A stretch of 64,000 bases of DNA from Helopsaltes ochotensis (Eukaryota; Chordata; Aves; Passeriformes; Locustellidae), in assembly GCA_013400155.1 (NCBI GenBank), contig VXBM01000336.1:661293-725292 (forward strand). The letters run 5' to 3'. Shown here in pieces: positions 52,001 through 64,000 of this stretch; the first letter of the stretch is position 1, and each line of letters begins with the position of its first letter. The position numbers and the translations under genes are program-made. The notes under the pieces are model-generated. The model did no database searches. It was not told the origin of the DNA and worked only from the letters and a program-made list of their open reading frames with translations.

Positions 52001-55000
52001 TTTAGGAGTCAGGAACTGCTGTCCAGTCTTCCGAGCAGTCTGATGGAACCACTTGTTTGCGCTGGTTAGTCTCCAGTGAGCTCAGTAAGCAGTTTGTAGT
52101 GAACTGAATCAATTCAATGGCCACTTCTGTGCCCTTCCCTGTGCTTGCCACCCTTCTGGTGACCTTCAGGTTCAGCCAGTACTTCAAGTTAATTATATCT
52201 GTAATGACTTTGCAAACTTGTTTCCAGATACTGTGAACTGGGCCAAGGTTTGAATGTAAACATATGCCTCTCTTTCTGGTGCTGAGATAAATAATATGAA
52301 AATGCTATCTGCAGTGTTTGCTGTTATCCAACTTGGAGCATCTTCCAGATTCTTAAGTTCTAAATGCAGAGATGTGACTCAACTTTGTATACAAAGTGGC
52401 TTCAGACAGAGGTGTTTTCCTCGCTTTCTGTCCATATATGCATTTTGTTAACAGATGTACATGTACACAAAATTCAGTTGTAAGGGTTTTTTATTGGTTT
52501 GGGATTTTTTTTTTTTTAATTCAGAATGTAGGCCATGTTGCTAGTTAATTTTTTTAATTTCCAGTCCCTGGATTGGTTTTGGTCTGGACTGTTTAGCTTT
52601 TGTAGAGTAACCTCTGAGGTTGATTTTTATTGTCTCAGATATTCTGAGATTCTAGCCCTTTATTTGTGGTATAAAAATGTATTTTTCATGAAAGGGTGGG
52701 AGAGTATCTGGGTTTCGTAATAATTCTAGAAAAATAAATGTTTGCTTGTTTTTTTCAAAGTAGTAAATTTCAGTTTTCAGTAGCTATTGAGGAATATACA
52801 GCAGTGACTCCTAAAAGAAAAAATTCAGTTAGAAGTACATTTGCCTTCATGAAACAATGGTATTGAAAAGAAAACTTGTCCTTCTAGTCTTATCCAGACT
52901 GCATAATCCTTGTCATGGAAATATCTGGACAAAAGTATCAGTAATTATTTTCTTTTCTGTTGCTGCTTTTGTCTCTCCTTGTATTCCTGGTGTGCTTACA
53001 ATTCTCTATATTTAGACCACAAGAGTCTAAAAGCGGTACCTTTAGCTTCAGTGTTAACACTTGAAAGCTTTAACTCAATAAAGGAGCATGGTATGAATCA
53101 AACGACTGTTTCCTTGTCATCTGTTTAGATTTGGAATGAACACTTTCCAGTATATAATATAGATTATCACTGGATTTTCTGAATTATTCTTTGTAATTGT
53201 CTGTGGAACATGACCATTTTTGAACAGGTGAATTTCAAAAGATGCAAATTCAAGTGCTATACCAAAAGGTTTAGTAGGTGATGGTGGAAATCTTACATGT
53301 TTTTACTTTTTCACTGCTTCCAAGTTTACATAAAGCACTTTTTTTCTAGACATGGTGTCAAAAGGCATGGTTCTGGACTTTTTGTTATATAGTTTCAATT
53401 TCCTTTTCGCTGTATACATGTAGCTGTATAAATTAAATGTCTGTCAAGGAAATGAAGTTATATTATGTTTTCTTGCTTTAGAAAGATGTAAATATCAAGA
53501 TGAAGGTAACATCTAGTTTAAAAAGGTAAAATACAAGCAGTTGTTCCTATACGTTATTTGGGGATTTTTCCCAGAACATGGAAGTCTTAATATATGCATA
53601 CATATGTACACACAATAATACACTGTTGCACGTGAAGATTTTAGTATATGGTACCAGGATAACTGAAATGTCAAATACACCCTTATTTGTTTCTTGTAAG
53701 TTTTAATTATCATTTAGTTTGAAATACAGTTCATTCAGAAATAATTTTCTTACGTAAATAGCAAAATCTTCTCATTTTTATGATTATTTTGGTATTGTCT
53801 TCTGCTCAGTTATGCCCTACAGATTCAGGGCAGCATTTGCTTGGTCTTGTTTAGCAAATCTGTTTTCTTTGTGTATGCAATGCAGAGTCAAGTTACCTAT
53901 ACATGGAAATGATTCCTCTCCTTTCCATTGGTAGCACTAAGTTTCTAAGAAAACCATTGATTCTGTAGGCAGCAGGTTGACTTCATGTACCATGTGAACG
54001 CTGTCATTGCTTTGCTGAAAGTAGCTGTACTGTAAGTAGACAAATGCATGCATACACTTTTACAGGACAGGGTAATCTGAATGATACGGAAAAGAGAACA
54101 AATGTAGATTTCATTATCAGGTTTAAAAGGCGTCTTTAAAATAGCTGGAATTTGAGTTACTTGGTTTGTAGCAAATGATGTTCATTCATTAATTTACCTG
54201 AGGGGTAAACTTTTTTTGAGAGGGATAGCAGCGGAGAGGCCTAGTTGGAGTGGCTGAAGGAAGGCTGGGAAAAGAGTGTTCTCACTTCTTTGCAAGGAGT
54301 GCATGTTTGTTGTGTTTCTTCCATGCCTTTAAATCCTGTGAACTCGGAGCAAGTTCACCTATCCTTCCTTTGCTGACCCAGGAAAACCAAAGCCCTGTAA
54401 GCACCTGCAAAAGGAAAATCAGATAACTGCTTCTCCAACCCTGCTAATCCCCTAGCATTGCTGATCTGATTTTGATCTGTAAGCAGCTTCATTTTGAAGT
54501 CTGCCTTAAAGGATCACTTGATCGTGAAGTTGTCCATCTATAGCAATAATAACTCTTTAAATTACTGTGCTAGCCTTTTATTCATTCCCTACACTTTTTT
54601 ATGCATTACTTCTTTTATCAAATCTATAAATTATTGACCCAGTTGACCAAATGCAACTGCTTCAATGAGATACGTACTTTCCTTACAGAAGTGATTTAGT
54701 TTTCTGCTAGAGGTATCCTGTGTAAATATGTAAAAATGATTTTTTTCCTGTCTGTATTAAAACATAAGCATTGAAAGAATGCGAATATTCACTTGGAGTT
54801 TTTTTAATAAAGATATTTTTGTAAGTGGTTGAATTTATTTTGACTTTGTAAAAAAGTTGATTTCCCCACTGCTGTTTTTGCCTGTTTCTGCCTGTTTAGC
54901 AAACACCTGCGTAACAATTACCTGATCTGTGACCTGGGGGGCTGTTTCACTGTTAATGCAACTAGTATTATTGAGAAAAGTTGTTCCTCTGTATTAATTT

Positions 55001-56398
55001 TTCATTCCTGCAGAAGTTCAATCTTTTAAAAGGAGAGAGGTCAGACTTAGAGCACAGCACTCTTTCAAGAAGAACCAGCATCAAAGTTCTTGGTGGCAAC
55101 TGATGATGCATGTGCCAGGAGATAATAGTTGCATTTCTGGGAATTAGTTTTCATTTTGTGATTTACTAGTTCTTACCACTTCTTGATGTAATTACAGAGG
55201 TTTAGTAGTAAGTACTATTTAATTCATACATTAAAAAATACATATGTATGAGAGTATTCAATTCTGTGTTCTTGATTAAAGATAACAGATTCCGGCTATC
55301 TAGGATGATAATTGGCAGAAGTTAAGCAGCAATAAAGTACTTCGAAGCATTTGTATAAGTGTTGGATTAATTTTGTGATTGCCTCCTGCATAATTTGGCA
55401 TTCTGTAATAGTGAAGGTGGGAAAGCACTCTTTTTTTGGTACACCTGTTATGATGGATGATTGATTCTTCAGTACCTGATTTTTTTTAATCAAATATCTC
55501 AAAAATATGAATTAAGCTGTGCAAGGCAGGACGTATGTTTGCAGTTTTTTGCTTGTCTTGACTCCTGTCATGGCTCAAAGTATTGAATTTTTTAGGTAAA
55601 TAGAAATATTATGTCAGAAGCTGCAAGACTACTGATCAATTTTAATTGTTCATTAGCTGTAGCTTGTCAATAACTTCATAAGCTTATGGTTTAATACAAT
55701 TAAATAATATAATACTTTCATTAATAATAATTAATAATATAATACTTAGTGTTGGAATTGATCCTTTGATCTAATTGGAAATTGAGAATGTTGGGTTCTT
55801 GACCCCTGAGACAGTAACACACTAAATAAGAAAATGTAGTGATGTTGAAATGTATAAAGTACTGTTCTCTTTCTCCCCCTTGCCTCCTTCCCCACCAAAA
55901 CTGACCTTATGAATACTTAGGAGATGTAGTTTTGTTTTTGTTTTTATTTACTTTAAGAAGCTGCCAAAGAGATCTGATTCTGGCAAAGTGTAGAAACATT
56001 ATGTGCCAATGAATTTGTGAGTTACAGGAAAAGTGGCTTAATAAGAGGAAGTCACAGAAATTGGTGGTTCTATCCCTGTTCACCTTGTCATCACTTTTGG
56101 TCATTACCTAGCCATTTTCTTCTTTCAGTTCTTCCAGGGATGTATTAAACATGTCAGGAGTCTTTGTGGCAAACTGAAGACCAGAAGGCTATTTGTATTA
56201 ATGGGTATTAGGATGAAAAAACATAGGAGTATTCGTAGGTTGCAGACAGTCAAAAGGGTTTGTACTTAACACCCAGTATAAATGTTTCTATTAATTGTAT
56301 GTGTGCATATGATATCCTAGTGGCTGCTGTGGGTTTTTTTCTTTTTTTCATCAGCTTTGCTGTGTTATTTACAGCCTTTTTTCATTGTCTATTGGCAG
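49076..56398. other. Intron 2, remaining unique sequence
   Basis: AT-rich intron with one compact GC-rich spot at about 50620-50730 and an AT-rich 16-base duplication at 55703 and 55732. No other element is recognised. Confidence 0.6.
55703..55747. repeat. AT-rich direct duplication
   Basis: AATAATATAATACTT occurs twice, about 29 bases apart, separated by ATTAATAATAATT-like sequence. It probably arose by slippage in an A/T-only stretch. Confidence 0.8.
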
Positions 56399-56517
56399 GT
56401 ATTTAATTAGTCAAGGAGCACATGTAGGAGCTGTAAATAGTGAAGGAGACACTCCATTAGATATTGCTGAAGAAGAGGCAATGGAAGAGCTGCTTCAGAA
56501 TGAAGTAAATAGACAAG
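56399..56517 (+). CDS. PPP1R12A: PPP1R12A (MYPT1) internal exon, ankyrin repeat 4
   Basis: This 119-base exon starts with one base (G) that completes the split Glu codon. It then encodes 39 codons, from YLISQGAHVGAVNSEGDTPL to LLQNEVNRQ, and ends with the first base of a Gly codon. The DTPLDIAEEEAMEELL stretch is the ankyrin 4 helix pair of MYPT1 followed by an acidic helix, roughly human residues 124-163. The acceptor is TTGGCAG at 56392-56398 and the donor is GTAATT at 56518. From memory, human MYPT1 has FLIGQG where this reads YLISQG, a small difference that fits a bird orthologue. The reading frame is intact and joins seamlessly to the exons on both sides. Confidence 0.97.
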
Positions 56518-59500
56518 GTAATTTTTCATATAGTAGGTGGTTGTATTTATGGACACTTGATGTATTTTTGAAAACTTGGGCTAAATTTTGACTATTATTT
56601 TCTAAACAGGGTTGGTCAATATAGAATGTACAGTGTTTAAGTGTATCTCTTAAATCAGATTTACATAATTTAACAGTAAACTAGTAATTGTTTCAGGCTT
56701 TGCCCAGTTTTAATTTGTATGCTTAAACTCATTTAATGCCCAAAGCAAATGGTAAAAAGAAACTGGAAGACATGATCTGCAGGGAAATGAGAGATACCTA
56801 CTGATACACAGAAGCTGACAATTTGCAAAGGCTTTGATTCAGTTAGTTGGTAGTGTTAACAGAAATATGATTAGCAGTTTTTACAGTTAACACACAATGA
56901 ACATCAGATTAGACAGCTGTGTGTATTTTTTATCTGTGTTACCATTTCTCTATTTTATATAGTTGTTCTCTTTTCTAACAGTACTGTCAGTCTTTGCTTG
57001 AGAGATTTTTTTCTGGAATGCACTTCAGCCTAGGTTTTTTAAGGTTGTTCTTGAAATGCTTGGCTGTACTGATGTGCGATACTAAATGACTGCAGTACTT
57101 CTTTGTGAAATTGGAATGATTTGGGGAATGAACTCTTCCAAAATCTCTCTTTTATATGTTATTGCTTTTTTTAAAAGAAACATTTTGTCACGTGGTATTT
57201 TACATACATTTTTATAATGCAGATATTCAACATTACGCACTAATTTTTATTCTTTTCAAAGTTTAATTAAATTATTTTGAACAGCCCAATTATAAAATTA
57301 GCATAATGCCACAGCACTGAAAATTTCAGTGAGGTTTACATATTTTACAGTTAAAGCTTACTGTAAACCGTGTATGGTACTGTCTTTATAAATCTGAGAA
57401 GAAGGTACATGTTCCCACACTGTAGCTATTAGCTTCTAAAGGAATAATTTAGGTTGTTTTAAAATACTAAATTTCACTTTGTATGGACAACTTACTTTCC
57501 TTTGTCTTGCATTTTTATGGCAGCTGGTTTGCTTCCTTGTTTCACAGAAGTAAGGAAGAAGGCATGCATTATCCCTCCTTCTAACTTTGTGTTTGAAGAT
57601 GTAAGGACTAAGGGCTTTTATGTGCAGAGATGAAATCAAAGGAAGTATTTCATGATTGTGGATGAGAATGGAATAGAAAGAGTGTGAATCTGGATGTGAA
57701 CTTATAGTGCATATCTTACCTAATCATGAGACAGTTGTCTCAGCAATAAGGTTTTAATTATGCACCTTTGATGGCATCCTTAGCTTGAATGTAAATACTA
57801 CATAAATTTGTGTATTGATGTTACATAAAAAAGGATTATTTAGTCATTATCAGAATCACTTAGAAAGTGCATAATTGTTTGTGTTGTGGCTGGAGAAGTT
57901 AATGGCTCTAAAATAGGAACCCAATTGTTTCCCTTAGTGTGGAATTAACAGTGAGGCATTGTGACAGTTTCATCTTTGGCTATACATGTAGCTGAATATA
58001 ATTATTCCTCCAGCAGTGAGATAATTCGTATTTCTTCCATACGATACACTCCTTCATATCAAATAGAGCAGTTTTGATAATACAAGTGAACAGTGGGGTC
58101 TGTGGAATGATCAGCCCTCACTCAGTGTTAAGGGTAGTGGAAGACCAGCTTATTTATTTTGAAAATAAACAAGCCTGGGTGACAAAATGTACTATCTCTG
58201 TGTAGGTAAAATATGCAGTGCGAAAATTAAGTAGGCATTTTCCATAACATTTTTGCCTTGCAACCCCTTCATGTGTTCATTCCTACATTCATTGTAGTTT
58301 CATTTTTATGTTGCAGTGTTAATGCTATAAATTTGGCTTCCTACATATTGGCAGTTAGAGTTGTCCATTGGCAAAAGATTGCCTGTCAGGTTCATTGTGA
58401 TATCAAATTTAAGTGATGACATTTGATGTTTGTTTCTGTTAGAAATCCAAGAGGAAGCACTCGTTATATCTCCATTTTTACTGGTTTTGCAGGCCTTATG
58501 TCTTTATAGGAAATGTTGAAACAGACTACTCAGCTACTCAGCATTCTGTTAATCATCAGTTTGTACTTACACTCAATTTTTGGCAGGTATCAAGCTGCAT
58601 TTTAAGGACATCTTATTACAGGACAAAATGTGGGAGCCTCTAGAGACACTAAATGCACAAAAATAAATCATAGAATACAATACAGTTCAGTTCTGTGTGA
58701 CATTACGGGCTTAATAAAAGGAAGGATCTGCAATGTTTCCACATCCTATTTTAGCATTCAGGCTCCAAGGTCTGATCTGACTAGAGAGGAGATGGTCAGT
58801 GATCCAAAACAATCTTCTTGTTATACAAGTTCTATTGTAAAGGAGTGTTGGCCATTGAAGAAGAAAGATTTTTCTAGTATTTTTATCCAGTGCCTGTTTC
58901 TTTTCAGTCATTCTGGATCCCCACATGCTACATCTCTAAATTTCACCAAGGGTCAGGTGCCTTTTCATGTGTCGTCATGTGTCCTGCTGAGCAAATAGCA
59001 TGACTTGATCTAATGGACTGTGCAGGAACTGTGAACCAAGGGAACAGCTATCCTGTAACTGAAGTCGTACCACTCCGATAGTTAGGAAAATATTTTTCTA
59101 CCCTAATCTTCACTGGGGAGTTATTAGCTTAATTATTTTTTAATAAAACCTAGCTTAGTTTTGAAGTTTATGAGAAGGTAAATTACATGCTCAAGTAAGG
59201 TATAAAGCTTTTTTTGACCCAATTAAAATACTTCACAGGTAACAAAATCAGGTGTTTTATGGAAATTATTCCAAAGTAGCGCTGAACAACTGTTCTGTTT
59301 GCACTCCATATGGTTCAACTATTTTGTGTGTTATAAAAACCCTTTCCTTTAGGACTTGTTTTATTGTTCCTCCGTATGACTAATATCTTTTGCATTGGTG
59401 AATCCCATGTATATATAGGGGCCACTGCAATCCTCAAAATCATTTCACTTCATCAAAAATATTATTTAGTTTCTCAGTGGGACCTGTCGTATTTCTGCTC

Positions 59501-62500
59501 TACAGTGTTTCAACACAGAGTTGTGGAAGTTGTCTTTTACCAGTAAAGTTTTCAGTAAAGTTTTCATTTGCATTGGTGAAAACCAGCAGACTTGAAAGAG
59601 ATGTGGCTTTAGTCCTGGCCAGCCATGGCCAGTTTTAAATAATGTTTCTCCTCAGGGTTTTAGTGGGGTTAAGTATAATGGTTTGAAGTGATTTTCTTAG
59701 CTGTTGATCATCAGATGTCCTCAAAATTATTTTTAACTGCTTAAGCAGTTATTTTGAATTATAGGAAACATTCTCAGGAAGTGAGTTAGTGGGCAGAGGT
59801 GATATGAGGTGAATCAGGGCTTCAGTGTGGTAGTTATTTATTCAGTAACTGTCAGAGTGGTCACTCCTCCTGTTCCAAGGAGAAACACATGTTCCTCATT
59901 CTTAATTAAAGGTAATGTAACAAGACTCTCCCAGATGTACTGCTTAGCTTAGATTTGTTTATGTGGATAAAATGAGAACTATTACATTTGTATATAAACA
60001 TTCACTTCATGAAGTAAAAAGTGGGTTGATCTTCCCTGCAGTATCTATAAAACATGCCTTTATATGGCTGACTCCTCCTGAATCAGTGATTCAGCAGTTA
60101 AATTTATGCTGAATTTTCATTAAATGCTCACTGAACGGCACACTGTTTTCAAACCTGTTTGAGGCTGTTGAGTAACACTTGTTGATCAGAAAAAAAAGTG
60201 CAAGCATTTATTAATTATGATTTAAGTTGTTAGGCTGCCAGAGAGGTTAAGCACACTGGTGGTGTGAGCAAGTGCAGTGGCTGAGGCTGAGCTGGGAGGC
60301 AGCGCATTGCCATCTATGGGCCGTCGGGAGAAAGGGTTGGAAACAGATGATGAGCATTTTCTTTTCCCCTGGTATCTTGGTAGAGTCTGGAAAACAAAAG
60401 GAAGGAGAAAGGCCCATACAAGGTATAATAAAGGCTGTTTACATTCCATTTCTGTAGTTAATAATGGGAATTGTATTTATCTCAGAGCACAGCTTTTTTT
60501 CTGTGACACGAAGTTTAATGTGGAATGTTTTATTTAGATTGGCAAGATTCTGGTACTTTCTTCTGTTGAAATATGACCAGAAATTTACTGTCTTGTAAAA
60601 TAATGTATTGATACAGCCATTACTCCTCTGGTGTTATATTTTGTTTAGGCTTCAGAATTGCAACAGTTTGTGATATTAATAGAAGTTTGTATTGAGTAGT
60701 AGTTACTTTTGCTGCAAAAGCATTGCTATTTTGATGTAATGACCTGGGTCTTTAGCCTGTCTGGAAGGTAAGCTTATATACGACCCATTAGAAGCTCACA
60801 AGATCAGGGTCTGGAATGAGTTTTTTCTCTGTTCTTCCTTTATACAAAAGTGCCTTAGAACAAACAGCTATGTACATGACCAGTTTTACACTGATAGGAA
60901 TTTTTTCAGATTCTTCAGGTGGAGAAGGTTATTCATGCTGATAAGGATTCACAGTTGGACTTTGAGCGTACGAAAAGGGAATGGACATAAATGTGACTAA
61001 GAGATGATCAAATATACACTATTTAGTTACATAGTAGTGTTTTGCAGGCAGCATTGATGTGTAAATGACTGTACTCTAGAGTATTGTCCCAGGATCTACT
61101 GATCACTGCTGTGTCATTCTGAAAGGAGAGCAGATGCTCAGGCCCATGAAGTTACAGTTTGCAGTAATTCACATATCTTATAGGAGCTTCCTGAGGAATG
61201 AGATATGTGACTATCGATGTGTTATTGATTCAGAGTTCCTGGTCTTAACTCTTCGTATTTGTTATACTTGGGAAGTTTTTCAGCTTTTTCCTCTGCTGAG
61301 TCCTTCAACAGCCTTGTATGTCTTCCTGCATCTTGAAGGCTCAACATCCAGATTATGGTTTTCATAAGTTTCTGATAAAATGTAATTCTATTCATATTTT
61401 ACCTAAATTGTCAAGATTAAAACGGTTTTGCTGGTCAAGTAATTGAATGAGTCTAGGAGTTCGGTCAAGTCCTCAGAACACTAATTAGATTCAATTACTT
61501 TACGGTACTTAGTGAAATTTTATCTTTGGATTGTCTTTAGCGTAAAGTTTTACAGTATATATCTCCCAAGTCTCTGCACACAGTGTGTAAGATTAAAGAA
61601 ATCATACACATAAAAGCATTTTATTGAGGGCTGGGCCACTGATTTTCTGATAGAGGTCAATCCAGGTACAATTTGTGCTCTTGATGATCACAGTTTCTAA
61701 ATTGCTTTTCCTTATGAGTTGTCACCATTCAGCTGTCATAGATAGAATTATGCTCATGCATAGTTCCTTTAAAGAACTTTCCTGCTATGTTATTAAGTAG
61801 TAATTACAAAAATGCTTGAAAATAATGTGTTTGCATTACCTATTCAGGGTCTGGAGCTTATTTCCATTTGTTTAACCTGATGCCTATACTTGTAGGTGTT
61901 ATGATGGTAGACTGTTTCTCCCTTTCCATCAGTGTATGATTTTTTTTTTTTTTGTGAGACATACTGTAAAAAGTTTTCAGTGTTTTTGGTAGTTTTTTAG
62001 TAGAGCTGTGAGATGCAATATCCAAAGTGTTGTCTATTCACAGTGATAGGAAATGAACCAGAAATGCTTTAGAAAGTATAAAAGATACAGCTCCATCTTG
62101 TCATCAGTGTTCAGGAGCAAAATTGTTTCTCCTACCATAGAGATCTGTGTGTAAAACAACTTCAGCTGTTTTCTGCTCTATACAGACGCATCAACACAGA
62201 CTTATTTTTTGGTGCTTAGAAAATTAAAATAGAATTTTTCTCTTTTTTTTTTTAACAGGTCACTTCAGTGTTTTTTAGCGTGATGGTAGACATTCTTAAA
62301 AGAATGAGTTTGAAGAGTTTTAGTAAACTGATTTTTATTATTATTTATTTATAACCCTCTTTCCACCTGGCCTGTCCTTTTGTTAAAAAAAGCATTATGC
62401 AAGCTGTCTTAGAATGTTGAATGTTTCCATAACCTTGGAATTCATCTTCCAAAAAATATTCATATCTAACTCAGAACATTATTCAGATTGTTTAGTTTTT

Positions 62501-62615
62501 ATTTTCCTGTATCGTATAAATGTGGCATAGAAATTGTTATATAATTGAATTGAAGTATTTGAACTAAAATATTTTGTGTCTTCTCTTCCCCTCTCCCCCT
62601 ACCTGTCTGAATTAG
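56518..62615 (+). other. PPP1R12A: PPP1R12A intron 3 (about 6.1 kb)
   Basis: The intron begins GTAATT and ends in a long pyrimidine tract (TCTTCTCTTCCCCTCTCCCC, 62580-62599) before ACCTGTCTGAATTAG. The phase is 1 on both sides. I see no recognisable mobile element of any length, no second gene and no RNA gene in it, only AT-rich sequence with short T runs (for example 61940-61953 and 62243-62253). Confidence 0.92.
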
Positions 62616-62775
62616 GGGTTGATATAGAATCAGCTCGAAAAGAAGAAGAACGAATTATGCTAAGGGATGCAAGACAGTGGCTCAACAGTGGACATATAAA
62701 TGATGTCAGGCATGCAAAATCTGGTGGTACAGCACTTCATGTAGCTGCTGCTAAGGGCTATACAGAAGTCTTAAA
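62616..62775 (+). CDS. PPP1R12A: PPP1R12A (MYPT1) internal exon, inter-repeat linker and ankyrin repeat 5 start
   Basis: This 160-base exon opens with GG, completing the split Gly codon. It then encodes 52 codons, from VDIESARKEEERIMLRDARQ through WLNSGHINDVRHAKSGGTAL to GYTEVL, and ends with AA of a split Lys codon. The first half is the charged helical linker that separates ankyrin repeats 4 and 5 in MYPT1. GGTALHVAAAKGYTEVLK is the first half of ankyrin repeat 5, roughly human residues 164-216. The acceptor is AATTAG before 62616 and the donor is GTAAGT at 62776. From memory the human protein reads IEAARK where this reads IESARK. The next exon, expected to begin with G to complete Lys, is outside the window. 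Confidence 0.97.
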
Positions 62776-64000
62776 GTAAGTGTTGTTTAACTTTTTCATC
62801 TTTTATTGTCTTGATGTAATGCTGCTTGGAATTGGGCACTTCTAACTTTCAGGGAGTGTATCTTGAAAACAATCTATTCTCAAAGCTTGATTTTATGTTT
62901 CCAAGCACTCATAAATCATGATGTTGTTAGCTTTCTGTTCTAAATCATTCAAAATATGAATAACAGTAAACATATTGAACCTGAGTACTTATTTAAGAGA
63001 AGAAAGTGGATAAAAAACTTGCCCTGTTTCTAAAGCCAGCTATGTAAACAAGCTTAAGACCTTTTTATAATGCCAGTTACCATTGTTGGTTGGTGCATAT
63101 TTTCAAGACACCATGTTTATTTCCATACATAAAGCAGAGTTTGTAATCCAGGCTAGAAGTTTTTTGCTGTTAAAAACCTGATAATTTAATTTTGTGTTTT
63201 GATAATATTTTTTAAAATCATGACTCTTGAAATCTTCCTTGGAAAGCTTTAGGCTTCAGGTGTCCCCTAATTCTCAGCTTTTCATTAATGTAATATCAGT
63301 ACGTACCATAACATATTTGATTTCTTTTTCATTAAAGCTCTACTTTTATTACAGTAAAACGTAATTAGTAATGCATTGCTTTAATGTGATTGTAAATTTA
63401 TTTGACTGCTTTAGCAGTGGTAGGAGCACTTACAAACTGTAACATGAGTGAAAATGAGCACGCATCCTGATTGTGAGTATTGGTGCCTTTAAGGTCTGCA
63501 GAGCAATTTATTAAATGGGAGTTCTGTTTCAAAAAACCCTGATGCTTCAACATAATGAAGACAAATTATTCTGGTGGAAAAAAGTAATTTTTGTTTTAGA
63601 GTAGCAGGTGTCTGTCAGGGAGTTCTATCTATAATTGTTTGGGTGTTTTTTTAGCTCCCTCAGTTATTATCTTTTTTGTAGTCCAGTCTGTGCACTTCTC
63701 CTAGGAGAGGCAAAATACATGTGCAGGAAGTTTTCCTGATTGCTTCAAATTATCAAAAATGTGTGCTCTGCATTGGATGCAAGACTGCAAGATTTGCAGC
63801 TGAGCATGTGTGAAAGCTGACTCATTGGAGGATATTACTTTAGGTGTATTGGCTCTTGAGGAACTGACAGAATTTTTTGAAAAGAATATTTTGTTCTTAT
63901 GTGATTTTTAGCAATTATAGACAGTGATTCAGAGAGCTCTTAGCTCTTTACATAAAAATACTTGCTAGGTTAAGTGTCTTTTGTCACTTGGATGCTCACC
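62776..64000 (+). other. PPP1R12A: PPP1R12A intron 4 (5' part, continues past window)
   Basis: A strong GTAAGT donor opens this intron. The following 1.2 kb is AT-rich with no open frame resembling the next MYPT1 exon and no mobile element that I recognise. Confidence 0.9.

Larger units (their letters stand above)
39372..56398 (+). other. PPP1R12A: PPP1R12A intron 2 (about 17.0 kb)
   Basis: The intron runs from the GTAAGA donor to the TTGGCAG acceptor, and its phase (2) matches both flanking exons. It contains the nested CR1 pair at 40957-42535, a long G/T-rich tract near 49 kb, one small GC-rich spot near 50.6 kb and otherwise unremarkable AT-rich sequence. An additional AG at 56373-56374 lies 24 bases before the main acceptor. 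Confidence 0.93.

Noticed and set aside
58630..58998. 122-codon frame on the + strand in intron 3
   Set aside because: No homology that I recognise, and no consistent splice signals linking it to the PPP1R12A exons.
39241..62775. PPP1R12B or PPP1R12C as the identity of the exons
   Set aside because: The linker VDIESARKEEERIMLRDARQ and the DTPLDIAEEEAMEELL stretch fit PPP1R12A. The paralogues, as I remember them, differ at many of these positions.
1..64000. CRISPR arrays, tRNA/rRNA genes, operons or bacterial defence systems
   Set aside because: No regularly spaced repeats, no cloverleaf-like sequence and no rRNA signature were noticed. Spliced exons and CR1 elements show that the sequence is from a vertebrate nuclear genome.

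Overview
The window is vertebrate genomic DNA, almost certainly from a bird. It is AT-rich and intron-dominated, with three small coding exons of one gene and many 5'-truncated CR1 retrotransposons, the dominant interspersed repeats of bird genomes. One LTR-retroelement-like block and many short A/T-rich simple repeats are also present. CCAAAA/GGTTTT-type low-complexity stretches and the style of the LTR block make a songbird or other neoavian plausible, but I cannot prove the order or species from the sequence.

The only gene I can support is PPP1R12A (MYPT1, the myosin phosphatase targeting subunit) on the + strand. Three consecutive internal exons lie at 39241-39371, 56399-56517 and 62616-62775. 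All splice sites are GT/AG and the phases are mutually compatible. Together they encode about 137 residues of the N-terminal ankyrin-repeat domain, roughly residues 80-216 in human numbering. The first coding exon, which holds the PP1-binding motif, lies upstream of the window, and the rest of the protein lies downstream. The window therefore runs from inside a long intron 1 (at least 39 kb) to about 1.2 kb into the intron after the third exon.

Layout: 1-39240 is intron 1. It carries two adjacent minus-strand CR1 copies (5.4-7.7 kb), a minus-strand LTR-like block with a GC-rich neighbour (9.0-10.6 kb), a small CR1 fragment (20.7 kb), an 835-base assembly gap (24568-25402) bordered by a CR1 3' end, and plus-strand CR1 tails at 30.8-31.1 and 34.4-34.5 kb. 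39372-56398 is intron 2, with a clear nested insertion of a younger CR1 inside an older one (40957-42535) and a long G/T-only-like tract near 49 kb. 56518-62615 is intron 3, and 62776-64000 is the start of intron 4.

I found no second protein-coding gene, tRNA, rRNA, CRISPR array or operon-like system, and nothing I would honestly call a new biological system. The more notable observations are the datable CR1-in-CR1 nesting, a possible in-frame alternative acceptor before the second visible exon, the LTR/GC-rich block, and a few perfect hairpins and tandem duplications.
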